Assembly: GCF_900108555.1 (NCBI RefSeq)
Contig: NZ_FNWV01000003.1
Span: 62,334 to 126,333 of the forward strand
Length of the DNA: 64,000 nucleotides
Direction: 5' to 3'
Source of the DNA: Ruminococcus flavefaciens
GTDB lineage: Bacteria > Bacillota > Clostridia > Oscillospirales > Ruminococcaceae
Numbering within the stretch: the stretch's first letter is position 1; each line of letters starts with the position of its first letter. Shown here piece by piece: positions 7,359 to 13,983 of the stretch. The position numbers were made by a program, and so were the translations under genes. Under the pieces are notes generated by a model. The model had not been told where the DNA came from. It searched no databases and was given only the letters and a program-made list of their open reading frames with translations.

Positions 7359-7388
7359 ACACTCCCGCCCTTGTCGGCGGGGCTACAT

Positions 7389-7462
7389 TTCCGCTTCGTC
7401 TAATGGTAGGACATCTGCTTCTGACGCAGAAGATGTAAGTTCGATTCTTTCAGCGGGAACCA
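7389..7462 (+). tRNA. tRNA-Gln(CUG)
   Basis: 74 nt with encoded CCA. Acceptor TTCCGCT / AGCGGGA, D-arm GTCTAATGGTAGGAC, anticodon loop TTCTGAC (anticodon CTG, U33 present), T-loop TTCGATT. The T-stem has a T50-T64 mismatch and the acceptor a T-G pair, so it is more divergent than a usual chromosomal tRNA. It lies 30 bp after the HTH gene, behind a GC-rich hairpin (7367-7384). Confidence 0.85.
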
Positions 7463-7562
7463 GCGCAGAGCGAGTCCGTGCAGTTTCGCGGTTCAGTTTT
7501 TCTGATTCGCAATTTTTTACGCACATTAAGCCATATCTGATTTGCAACATATACCCAACGAT

Positions 7563-7636
7563 GACTGTATAGCCAAGTGGAAAGGCAATGGACTGCAACT
7601 CCATGAGCGCAGGTTCAAATCCTGTCACAGTCTCCA
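7563..7636 (+). tRNA. tRNA-Cys(GCA)
   Basis: 74 nt with encoded CCA and the U73 discriminator usual for cysteine. Acceptor GACTGTA / CACAGTC (A7-C66 mismatch), anticodon arm ATGGA-CTGCAAC-TCCAT giving anticodon GCA, T-arm GCAGG-TTCAAAT-CCTGT. It is separated from the first tRNA by 100 nt of spacer. Confidence 0.85.
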
Positions 7637-7753
7637 GCACAGTGCCTGTGCTCCCTTCCACGATGGCGCTCGTTTTACTCGCTCACTTTTTATGAGCCTG
7701 TCAGTCTGCTTTCGCTTATGGCACTGTCATGTTTTACAGATAGTTTTCACACA

Positions 7754-7828
7754 TTCCGTTTCGTCTAACAAGCAGGACATCGGTCTTTGACTCCGATAAT
7801 GGAAGTTCGAGCCTTCCAACGGGAACCA
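7754..7828 (+). tRNA. tRNA-Gln(UUG)
   Basis: 75 nt with encoded CCA. Acceptor TTCCGTT / AACGGGA, D-arm GTCTAACAAGCAGGAC, anticodon loop CTTTGAC (anticodon TTG), T-arm GGAAG-TTCGAGC-CTTCC. The top pair of the anticodon stem (T31-T39) is mismatched. Its CCA end lies only 28 nt before the RNA ligase start, so the ligase is probably on the same transcript. Confidence 0.85.
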
Positions 7829-7856
7829 GGTCAAACTATGAAAGGAAATGATAACA

Positions 7857-8903
7857 ATGAGCAGAAAATTAGCAAGTATACAAAGGATATGGAAGATAGA
7901 ACCTATCGAAGGCGCTGACAGGATAGAGCTGGCTTATGTTCTCGGCTGGCAGTGCGTAGTAAACAAGGGACAGTTCAAACCAATGGACTTAGCCGTATAT
8001 TTTGAGATAGACAGCTTTATTCCCGTCAGACCTGAGTTTGAATTTCTGAGAGCGTCCAGCTACAAAAACACTGACATCATGGGCGAGGGATTCCGTCTGA
8101 AAACTCAAAAATTCCGAGGACAAGTATCGCAGGGACTTTTGCTGCCTATAAGTATATTCCCCGAAATACCGACTGATATTGAGCTTGGAGCAGATGTTAC
8201 CGAGATACTCGGAGTTCACAAGTGGGAGATAGAGGAACGCGCAACCTCCGGCGGAACCATCATCAGAAACCTGCCGAGAAGTATTCCTCATACCGATGAG
8301 ACAAGGGTGCAGGCTGCACCTGAGCTCATAAAGGAGTTCACAGGACTTGAGTACTACATCAGCACCAAAATGGACGGCAGTTCCCACTCTATCAGTATAG
8401 ATGAAGACGGTTTCCATGTTACAGGTCATAACTACGAGTACAAGGATGACGGCAACAGCGATTTCTACAAGCTTGTCAACGATTGCGGCTACAAGGAAAA
8501 ACTCGAAGTATTTATGGGAAAAGAAGGACTTACTTCTATCACCGTACAAGGGGAGCTTTGCGCTCCGGGTATACAGCAGAACCGTCTGAAGCTCAAAAGA
8601 CCTGAGTGGTATGTTTTCACTGTAATGGAGAACGGCAAGCGTGTCGGGCTTGAAAGAATGCTTGAAATATGCAGTGAACTGGAGTTTGCTGCTGTTCCGA
8701 TAGAAGAGGTCGGTACAGACCTGCCTGCTAAATACCCAACCGTTGAAGCTCTGCTTGAACGAGCAGACGGCAATTATCCCAACGGCGGTAAAAAAGAGGG
8801 CATCGTCATACGTCCGACTGAGCCTGTATTCAGCAGCAATATCGGCGCTGAACTGAGCATGAAGGTGGTAAGCAACAGGTATCTGCTGAAAAATGATGAC
8901 TGA
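7857..8903 (+). CDS. RNA ligase, Rnl5 / DRB0094 family
   Basis: 348-aa ATP-dependent RNA ligase. The N-terminal OB-like domain (RKLASIQRI... to SQGLLLPIS) is the part diagnostic of the Deinococcus DRB0094 (Rnl5) family. The nucleotidyl-transferase domain carries motif I STKMDGSS (nucleophile K171), motif IV EGIVIRP and a motif V lysine in SMKVVSNRYLLK. ATG 7857 is preferred (AAAGGA 10 nt upstream). Known members seal 3'-OH/5'-phosphate nicks in RNA. Being 28 nt behind a tRNA-Gln gene makes tRNA repair the natural inference. Confidence 0.88.
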   Translation: MSRKLASIQRIWKIEPIEGADRIELAYVLGWQCVVNKGQFKPMDLAVYFEIDSFIPVRPEFEFLRASSYKNTDIMGEGFRLKTQKFRGQVSQGLLLPISIFPEIPTDIELGADVTEILGVHKWEIEERATSGGTIIRNLPRSIPHTDETRVQAAPELIKEFTGLEYYISTKMDGSSHSISIDEDGFHVTGHNYEYKDDGNSDFYKLVNDCGYKEKLEVFMGKEGLTSITVQGELCAPGIQQNRLKLKRPEWYVFTVMENGKRVGLERMLEICSELEFAAVPIEEVGTDLPAKYPTVEALLERADGNYPNGGKKEGIVIRPTEPVFSSNIGAELSMKVVSNRYLLKNDD

Positions 8904-8980
8904 AATCCAATTCAACCATTTATTGGTATTCTGAAAATTTCAATAATATTTCATGACTCTCTTGATTATCGCCAACTAAA

Positions 8981-9030
8981 TTTGATAAAACAACAGTAGC
9001 TCTGTACGGGATCTGACCGCTTATACAGAG
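8981..9030 (-). terminator. Terminator after hipA-type gene (repeat family)
   Basis: On the minus strand AGCTCTGTA / TACAGAGCT with a run TTGTTTTATC. The block (GATAAAACAACAG..AGCTC) recurs at 10838-10886, and its hairpin resembles the one at 14082. Confidence 0.65.
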
Positions 9031-9047
9031 CTGCTGCATTTTTTACC

Positions 9048-10340
9048 TTATTTCACGTTTGAGAGCTCAATCCCTCTCTGTATCTCCACTGCTCGTTCCT
9101 CGCTGATACCACACTTTTCAGCGTAGTTATGCCAGTCAGACACAACGGATTCAGTCTCTGATATAGTCTTATGGCAGAACTCTGCGGTCAGTCCCATAGT
9201 CTTTCCACTGGCTATAAGATCGTCTGATGTTATACCCGATGTTTTACCGTTTATGGACATCTGATGCTTTGAAATCCATCTGTTATCTGGATTATACGCA
9301 AATGTCAGATCATATGCAGGAGAGAGTTTCCACTCTCCTTTACGGTCCATCAGGAATGAGAAATTCTTTACATGATCGTCGCAGTTACCTCCAATAACAG
9401 CAAATGCCATTCGCCTGAAAATCTGCTCTATGCCGCTTTTTCCTATACCAAGTCTCTTTGCATAATCGGTATATAATTCATAACTGCAAACATTCGGAGT
9501 GTTATAGTCGAAATGTCCGAGTGCAGCAAGAGTCTGCATATGTACTTTATCACCGTTTACACGGTCGAAGCGTTTCGTCATAAAATGATGAAGTCCATCT
9601 TTTTCATAAATGCGGCACTCGTTCATCTCAATACCGATGTCAACAGCCATAAGATAGTAAGCGTACTCAATAAGCGAATACTGCTTTTTATCAGCTAAGT
9701 TGTGGTCACCATTACCTGATACTCCGTCAAATTTTATGAGCCAGTAATCAAAGCCTTTTCCTGCGTCTACCTGTCCTGACTTTACTTCGCCAGTCTTTTC
9801 ATTCCATGCAACGATAGCTTTTGCTCTTGCGCCGCCTGCTGAAGAGCCTATCTCCAACAGCTGCATTATGCTTGCTTCCTTATCGGAAAGCACTGCGCTC
9901 TCCTTGCCTGACAACACCTCAGATGCAAGCTTTGTCATTTCGGTCACATCGATCTCGCTGTTTATAAACTCAGGACTTGTAGCAGGAACATATTCAAGAG
10001 CTCCCATTCCACGTTTACCTGTGTAGCACAGTCTTTCTATCGCAGTAAACGATTCTGGTGAACGTCCCTGACCTGCAAGCCACTTATCTATAACAGCGTT
10101 ACCGAACTTATCAGGCAGAGAATCTGCAAATAGTCCCGGGATACCATGAAATGCTTCAACACGGCTAAGCTCAGGGAATGAATATATCCTGTCAGATAAA
10201 GGCATCTTGAACGGCGACAGCTCTATCTCACTTCTGAGAAATTTTTTGTCATATTCAAAGCTTGCCGCTGCGTCATCGTCGCCCTGATGAATATATCCTA
10301 TACGAGTACCCCAGAGGTACACTTCTGCTGTATTTATCAT
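9048..10340 (-). CDS. hipA: HipA-type serine/threonine kinase toxin
   Basis: 430 aa, full length for HipA. The N-terminal HipA subdomain includes GIPGLFADSLPDKFGN; the core has the glycine-rich GSSAGGARAKA loop, catalytic GNCDDHVKNFSF and metal-binding PAYDLTFA. HipA proteins phosphorylate aminoacyl-tRNA synthetases (GltX in E. coli), causing stringent growth arrest; the target here is unknown. It overlaps hipB by 4 bp. All catalytic residues appear present. A tRNA-charging toxin beside a tRNA cassette is suggestive but unproven. Confidence 0.9.
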   Translation of the reverse strand: MINTAEVYLWGTRIGYIHQGDDDAAASFEYDKKFLRSEIELSPFKMPLSDRIYSFPELSRVEAFHGIPGLFADSLPDKFGNAVIDKWLAGQGRSPESFTAIERLCYTGKRGMGALEYVPATSPEFINSEIDVTEMTKLASEVLSGKESAVLSDKEASIMQLLEIGSSAGGARAKAIVAWNEKTGEVKSGQVDAGKGFDYWLIKFDGVSGNGDHNLADKKQYSLIEYAYYLMAVDIGIEMNECRIYEKDGLHHFMTKRFDRVNGDKVHMQTLAALGHFDYNTPNVCSYELYTDYAKRLGIGKSGIEQIFRRMAFAVIGGNCDDHVKNFSFLMDRKGEWKLSPAYDLTFAYNPDNRWISKHQMSINGKTSGITSDDLIASGKTMGLTAEFCHKTISETESVVSDWHNYAEKCGISEERAVEIQRGIELSNVK

Positions 10341-10675
10341 TCTTCATCGCCCCATTTCCAATCATTATCGTTTTTCTTGCGTTTTCTTGCTCTCTGTTTC
10401 GGAGCGTTGTTATCTACATAATGAGAGGGACGCTCCTGCGGATCAGGTATCAGCAGATCAAGTTTTTCTTCAAGGTCGAGTGCTTTGAGAAGCTTTATAA
10501 GATTGAGCAGACCTATATCACTGCCATTCTCAAAACGTGCTATTGTGCCGACTGAAACCATTGACTTCTCAGCAAGCTCTGTTCTTGTCATCGAAGCGGC
10601 TATGCGGTACTGCTTGAATCTCGACGAAAGCTCCTTAGCAATAGCCTTATCATGTAAATCCCTGTTTATCTTCAT
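10337..10675 (-). CDS. hipB: HipB-type XRE antitoxin/repressor
   Basis: About 112 aa from ATG 10675 (AAAGGAG upstream). The XRE helix-turn-helix spans about 20-70 (MTRTELAEKSMVSVGTIARFENG), followed by a basic-then-acidic tail (RARKRKKNDNDW) likely to contact HipA. It precedes hipA with a 4-bp overlap. Two palindromic operators in the promoter match the expected autoregulation. Confidence 0.88.
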   Translation of the reverse strand: MKINRDLHDKAIAKELSSRFKQYRIAASMTRTELAEKSMVSVGTIARFENGSDIGLLNLIKLLKALDLEEKLDLLIPDPQERPSHYVDNNAPKQRARKRKKNDNDWKWGDEE

Positions 10676-10710
10676 CACGGACGCTCCTTTCATCAACTTT
10701 TGCTGGTTTT

Positions 10711-10795
10711 ATTATACCACAGCAACTAATAAAATGCAATATATTATTTTTTAAAATCGTAATTCGCATATAAAATACAATATATTGTATTTTAT
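10711..10795 (-). promoter_or_regulatory. hipBA promoter with palindromic operators
   Basis: TTGCAT (10734-10739), 17 bp, TATAAT (10711-10716). A perfect 26-bp palindrome (10770-10795, centre CAATATATTG) lies upstream. A degenerate copy (about 10731-10751, AAAATGCAATATATTATTTT) overlaps the -35. This is a two-operator layout as in E. coli hipBA. Confidence 0.8.
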
Positions 10796-10804
10796 TGCTC
10801 TTCC

Positions 10805-10829
10805 AACTATCGCATATTTTGCGACAGTT
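10805..10829. repeat. Hairpin repeat AACTATCGCA/TGCGACAGTT
   Basis: Stem arms 10805-10814 and 10820-10829 around the loop TATTT. It is nearly identical to the third hairpin of the triple array at 13984-14078, so it is a dispersed repeat of the island. Confidence 0.65.
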
Positions 10830-10837
10830 CATTTCGA

Positions 10838-10886
10838 TAAAACAACAGCAGCTCCGTTCGGGATTTGCCCGTATAATCAGAGCTGC
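10838..10886. repeat. Second copy of the GATAAAACAACAG hairpin block
   Basis: AGCAGCTC... hairpin with the same order of segments as at 8981-9030. On the minus strand it would act as a terminator, but no intact minus-strand gene lies upstream of it, suggesting it marks the end of a lost gene. Confidence 0.55.
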
Positions 10887-10921
10887 TTTGGTCATTTTTT
10901 CGGTAGAGACGCGCCAATCCA

Positions 10922-10943
10922 ACCACTTATTTACCACTTATTG
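10922..10943. repeat. 11-bp tandem repeat, integrase arm-site-like
   Basis: ACCACTTATT at 10922-10931 and again at 10933-10942, period 11. A decayed single copy with similar flanks (CCATTTATTGGTATTCTGAAAA) is at about 8917. No integrase gene adjoins either, so both look like relics. Confidence 0.45.
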
Positions 10944-11056
10944 GCACTGAAAATCGCTTAAAATCACTTGAAGTTACTATAATTGAAGCTTCAAAAATCC
11001 GCGATTTACAGTCATTTTCGCATTTTACTAAAAACTACTAAAATGCTCAGGATTAA

Positions 11057-11077
11057 TTCAATTCCCGTACGGATCAC
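11057..11077 (+). other. Integration core (att-like), right copy
   Basis: Matches 2167-2187 at 20 of 21 positions (GGGTCAC versus GGATCAC). It lies 87 bp from the 3' end of the tyrosine integrase gene, the usual distance of an att site from a Tn916-type int. Confidence 0.65.
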
Positions 11078-11088
11078 TTCGTATAAGG

Positions 11089-11129
11089 CTCCTAAATGAC
11101 GATATTTCGTCATTTAGGAGTTCTTTTTT
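11089..11129 (+). terminator. Terminator next to right att core
   Basis: CTCCTAAATGACGA (11089-11102) / TCGTCATTTAGGAG (11107-11120), then a T-rich run. A fragment of its sequence (TTAAATGACGATAT) also occurs at 2103, left of the other core. Confidence 0.75.
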
Positions 11130-11145
11130 TACCCTGATACGGCTT

Positions 11146-11166
11146 CTGTCCTTTATTTGTCCTTTA
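11146..11166. repeat. 11-bp tandem repeat at integrase 3' end
   Basis: CTGTCCTTTA (11146-11155) and TTGTCCTTTA (11157-11166), period 11, overlapping the integrase stop codon. The position fits arm-binding sites recognised by the integrase N-terminal domain. Confidence 0.5.
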
Positions 11167-12363
11167 TACAGCTTTTGACTGTCCTTTGCCATCATCGGGC
11201 TTTTTAAAGTCAAGCACTGAAGCTATCGCTTCACTTGCCCTCGCCTGAGCCTGATTAAATACATGACAGTAGATAGAAGTCGTCGTTGTTATCGTTGAGT
11301 GACCTAACGCTCCTGACACAGCTGCCGCATCCACGCCCTTGTTGATAAGAGCCGAGGCATAGAAGTGTCGCAGGGAGTGTATGTCACAAAATCGGAAATT
11401 GTTTTCTTCACAGAATTCTCTGAGCCAGAAATATGGTGTATTGTTGTTCATCGGCTCTCCATTCCACTTAACGAATAAACGATCATAATCTATCCACTTC
11501 GTACCGAGAGTAATACGCTCATCGTCCTGTTCTGCCTTGTATTCACGCAGCAGATCCATTACGTTCTGAGGAAATTTCAGCGAACGCTGAGACTTTTTCG
11601 TCTTTGTAGTATCAGTATAGATACCCTTGGAAGCGGTATAATTGCTTGTTCTGCGGACACTGATAACACAATTGTCCCAGTCAATGTCCTTCCATTCAAG
11701 TCCAAGCATTTCCCCGCGTCTGAATCCGCTGTATATTGCCAGAGTGACGAAAACGCGGTATTTCAGCGGTGCGTTCTCAAGGAGCTGAAAGAGCTTTTCT
11801 ACTTCTTCAAGAGTGTAGATGTCTTTTTCCTTCTTCTCGCCCTTCGGAACTGTTACGCGTCTACAGGGATTATCAATGAGCATTTCCATCTTTAATGCAT
11901 AACTGAATACATCGCTGATAAAGCTCAGGTGGTGAACCGCTGTCTTTCTCGACAGCGGTTTTCCGTTTTTAAGACTCTTTCCGTTAAGTGCCAGATCGTT
12001 GATGAACTGTTGGATATGACGGCTCGTGACCTTATCAAGCCTGAGATGACCAATTGCAGGATAAACTCTTACAGTGAGCTGCTTCATACGCTCATAGGAA
12101 GTATTTCTGAGGTTAAGCTTTGCATATTCCTCAAACCACTGCTCAGCAAAGTCCTGAAACTTAACATTTGCCGTTACCTGTCCCTTCATGCACTTTTCCT
12201 GAAACAGAATCTCTTGCCTTTTAAGCTCATTCATGATCTGCTTTTGAGTCATGCCGTCCGCAGGTTTCCATGACATAGTCTGAATAACCTGATTACCTGA
12301 TGTGTCATATCCGCAGGAAACTCTTATCTGATAGGTGTTTCCTCTTTTTCTTGTAGTAGCCAT
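11164..12363 (-). CDS. Tyrosine recombinase / integrase (Tn916-type)
   Basis: 399 aa. An N-terminal AP2-like arm-binding domain (GNTYQIRVSCGYDTSGNQ) and a SAM-like core-binding domain precede the catalytic domain. Catalytic residues are R in YSGFRRGEMLGL, H-x-x-R in HSLRHF, H in LGHSTI and Y in SIYCHVF, so it looks active. It is transcribed toward the att core at 11057, the standard orientation. It starts at ATG 12363 behind AAAGGAG. No excisionase or conjugation genes are visible, so the element is small or decayed. Confidence 0.92.
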   Translation of the reverse strand: MATTRKRGNTYQIRVSCGYDTSGNQVIQTMSWKPADGMTQKQIMNELKRQEILFQEKCMKGQVTANVKFQDFAEQWFEEYAKLNLRNTSYERMKQLTVRVYPAIGHLRLDKVTSRHIQQFINDLALNGKSLKNGKPLSRKTAVHHLSFISDVFSYALKMEMLIDNPCRRVTVPKGEKKEKDIYTLEEVEKLFQLLENAPLKYRVFVTLAIYSGFRRGEMLGLEWKDIDWDNCVISVRRTSNYTASKGIYTDTTKTKKSQRSLKFPQNVMDLLREYKAEQDDERITLGTKWIDYDRLFVKWNGEPMNNNTPYFWLREFCEENNFRFCDIHSLRHFYASALINKGVDAAAVSGALGHSTITTTTSIYCHVFNQAQARASEAIASVLDFKKPDDGKGQSKAV

Positions 12364-12393
12364 AAAATATTCTCCTTTGATATCGTAAGTTAT

Positions 12394-12443
12394 GGCATAC
12401 TCCTGTATGCCGTTATTATACCACTTCTGTGCTTTAAAGTCAA
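12394..12443 (-). promoter_or_regulatory. Integrase promoter with downstream inverted repeat
   Basis: TTGACT (12438-12443), 17 bp, TATAAT (12415-12420), then GGCATAC (12394-12400) / GTATGCC (12405-12411) at the transcription start, a likely operator. Confidence 0.75.
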
Positions 12444-12511
12444 GACAAGATACACAAAGAGAGACTATCTTATAACAAGATAGCTTATTTGCCCATTGCG
12501 TTAAAATATGT

Positions 12512-12913
12512 ATGAAAACGATAAGAGTTGTGGCGGCTGTGATATGCGACTCACTTCAAGCAAAGACACGCATTTTTGCAACCGCAAGAGGATACGGCGA
12601 ATTCAAAGGTATGTGGGAATTCCCCGGCGGAAAGATCGAACCCGGTGAAACTCCTCAGCAAGCGCTTGTGAGAGAAATCCGTGAGGAGCTTGATACCACA
12701 ATCAGAGTTAGAGATCTTATCGAGACTATCGAGTACGATTACCCCGACTTCCACCTGTCCATGGACTGCTTCTGGTGTGAGGTGGTCAGCGGCGATCTTG
12801 TTCTGCTGGAGGCTCAGGAGGCACGGTGGCTCACGAAAGATGAGCTTGACAGTGTGAAGTGGCTGCCGGCGGATATGGGACTGATGGAGAAAATACGCAG
12901 GGAGATAAACTGA
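12512..12913 (+). CDS. Nudix hydrolase, MutT-like
   Basis: 133 aa. The Nudix box is complete, from GGKIEPGETPQQALV to REIREEL, and FKGMWEFPGGK just before it is the MutT-type substrate loop. Probable 8-oxo-dGTP or CTP pyrophosphohydrolase that cleans the nucleotide pool. The ATG is close to a TAAAAT box (12503) and has no good ribosome site, so a very short leader is possible. An inverted repeat (CTATCTT / AAGATAG, about 12468-12484) lies upstream. Divergent from the integrase. Confidence 0.85.
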   Translation: MKTIRVVAAVICDSLQAKTRIFATARGYGEFKGMWEFPGGKIEPGETPQQALVREIREELDTTIRVRDLIETIEYDYPDFHLSMDCFWCEVVSGDLVLLEAQEARWLTKDELDSVKWLPADMGLMEKIRREIN

Positions 12914-12974
12914 GTTCATGTATTTATCAACTCCAACTCTCGCAAAGCACTTCAAAGATATACCTGTGGTTTAC

Positions 12975-13003
12975 TTGATTTTTCAGAAAAGCTATGATAC
13001 AAT
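12975..13003 (+). promoter_or_regulatory. Promoter of tRNA cassette B
   Basis: TTGATT (12975-12980), 17 bp, TACAAT (12998-13003). The upstream flank GGTTTACTTGA is shared with cassette A. Confidence 0.8.
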
Positions 13004-13077
13004 ACATGTAAAGTCAGAACAGGAACGGTCGGAATCAACCTCTGTAAAAAGAATTATTACGAAAGGAGTTACCCGAA

Positions 13078-13188
13078 ATGAAACAGTTTACTATGGTTTA
13101 TCTGTACAGTGAACACTATGAAGTAAGTTTCTATCACGAGAGTGAAGAGGCTCTATTTGTGCTGCATACAGATAAAAGTAGTGGATAG
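13078..13188 (+). CDS. Leader peptide B, 36 aa, Ser/Glu/His codons
   Basis: Starts at ATG 13078 behind GAAAGGAG. It contains five serines, all AGT; five glutamates (GAA x3, GAG x2); and three histidines. Residues 11-24 (SEHYEVSFYHESEE) include ten such codons out of fourteen. The tRNAs downstream are a GUG-anticodon tRNA, Glu(UUC) and Ser(GCU), which read exactly these codons. It is followed by a terminator hairpin, then the HTH gene. Same position as leader A but no clear sequence similarity, so codon content rather than protein sequence may be what is selected. Confidence 0.6.
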   Translation: MKQFTMVYLYSEHYEVSFYHESEEALFVLHTDKSSG

Positions 13189-13211
13189 TCATTTCGGAGG
13201 ACACTTTCTTT

Positions 13212-13272
13212 GTGTTGTGATCCATACAAATGATAAACACCGCCTGTATGTAAGCAGGCGGTGTTTTCGTTT
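13212..13272 (+). promoter_or_regulatory. Putative attenuator of cassette B
   Basis: Hairpin AAACACCGCCTG (13235-13246) / CAGGCGGTGTTT (13255-13266) with a T-rich tail. GTGTT at 13212-13216 can pair with AACAC of the 5' arm, an alternative to the terminator. Layout parallels 7023-7100. Confidence 0.6.
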
Positions 13273-13301
13273 TCATAATACAAAGAAAGGAGTTGCTCAC
13301 G

Positions 13302-13526
13302 ATGCCAATAATCGATGTGAAAGCAACAGGTAATAATATCAAGAATATCATCAAATCTAAGGGCTTCAAGATATCCGATGTACAGGCTCGCTGTGGTTTC
13401 AATACTCCGCAGGCGATATTCAAGTGGATGCGTGGAGACGCTGTTCCCACTATCGACAACCTGATAATACTGGCAGATATGTTTGATGTACCGATAGATA
13501 AAATAATAATCGTCACCCGAATATGA
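13302..13526 (+). CDS. Small XRE-type HTH protein (cassette B)
   Basis: 74 aa, paralogue of the 7128-7358 protein (both contain GFNTPQAIFKWMRGDA and end in a VPID-E/K-IIIV tail). ATG 13302 follows AAAGGAG. It stops 13 bp before the first tRNA of the cassette. A DNA-binding regulator; its role in cassette control is inferred from its conserved position. Confidence 0.8.
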   Translation: MPIIDVKATGNNIKNIIKSKGFKISDVQARCGFNTPQAIFKWMRGDAVPTIDNLIILADMFDVPIDKIIIVTRI

Positions 13527-13539
13527 GTGACGAAATATG

Positions 13540-13660
13540 GGTAAGTGCGCCGAATTGGTGAAGACAGCGGATGCGCTGTGAGCGTAGCAAGGAAGTCCCC
13601 TTGGGGGATAAATCCGTGACATAGAAACGCTGTAGGTTCGAGTCCTACCTTACCCACCAT
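13540..13660 (+). tRNA. Unusual 121-nt tRNA, probable anticodon GUG
   Basis: Perfect 7-bp acceptor GGGTAAG / CTTACCC, A73, encoded CCA, T-arm GTAGG-TTCGAGT-CCTAC. The D-arm resembles class II tRNAs (GAATTGGTGAAGAC). The best anticodon arm is ATGCG-CTGTGAG-CGTAG, giving GUG with U33. Between it and the T-stem lie about 44 nt that fold internally (TCCCC-TT-GGGGG), far longer than any normal variable arm. ACAGCG can also pair with CGCTGT at two places, so other folds exist. Isotype is uncertain: GUG means His, but A73 and the long arm do not fit bacterial tRNA-His. Confidence 0.55.
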
Positions 13661-13663
13661 ATG

Positions 13664-13739
13664 GCGGATTCGTCTAACAGGTCAGGACAAGAGGCTTTCA
13701 ATCTCTAAATAGTGGGTTCGATCCCCCTATCCGTCACCA
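13664..13739 (+). tRNA. tRNA-Glu(UUC)
   Basis: 76 nt with encoded CCA, 3 nt after the previous tRNA. Acceptor GGCGGAT / ATCCGTC, anticodon arm AGAGG-CTTTCAA-TCTCT giving anticodon TTC, T-arm GTGGG-TTCGATC-CCCCT with one mismatch. Confidence 0.85.
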
Positions 13740-13856
13740 CAAGCTGAGCCAGCTTGACCGCAGCCACGTTGACGCTCGCAAGCTCGCTCACCTTGTTTGT
13801 AAGTGTCAGTCTGCTTTCGCTTACGGAAGTTTATTCAACACGAATCATCTATAACT

Positions 13857-13951
13857 GGTCGCATAAGCCTAACCGATAAGGCAGCAGTTTGCTAAACTGT
13901 GAGTAATCGGGATATTCCGATGTCTGAGTTCAAGTCTCAGTACGACCGCCA
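13857..13951 (+). tRNA. tRNA-Ser(GCU)
   Basis: 95 nt, class II with a long variable arm (ATCGGGATATTCCGAT), encoded CCA and G73. Anticodon arm GCAGT-TTGCTAA-ACTGT gives anticodon GCT, reading AGC/AGT. T-arm CTGAG-TTCAAGT-CTCAG is perfect; one acceptor mismatch (C6-A67). Confidence 0.85.
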
Positions 13952-13983
13952 AAAGCATTATGCAGAAAATGCACATTACTATG

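Noticed and set aside
7989..8915. A 308-codon open frame antisense to the RNA ligase
   Set aside because: It is the mirror frame of a well-conserved gene, has no ribosome site and its translation has no family features.
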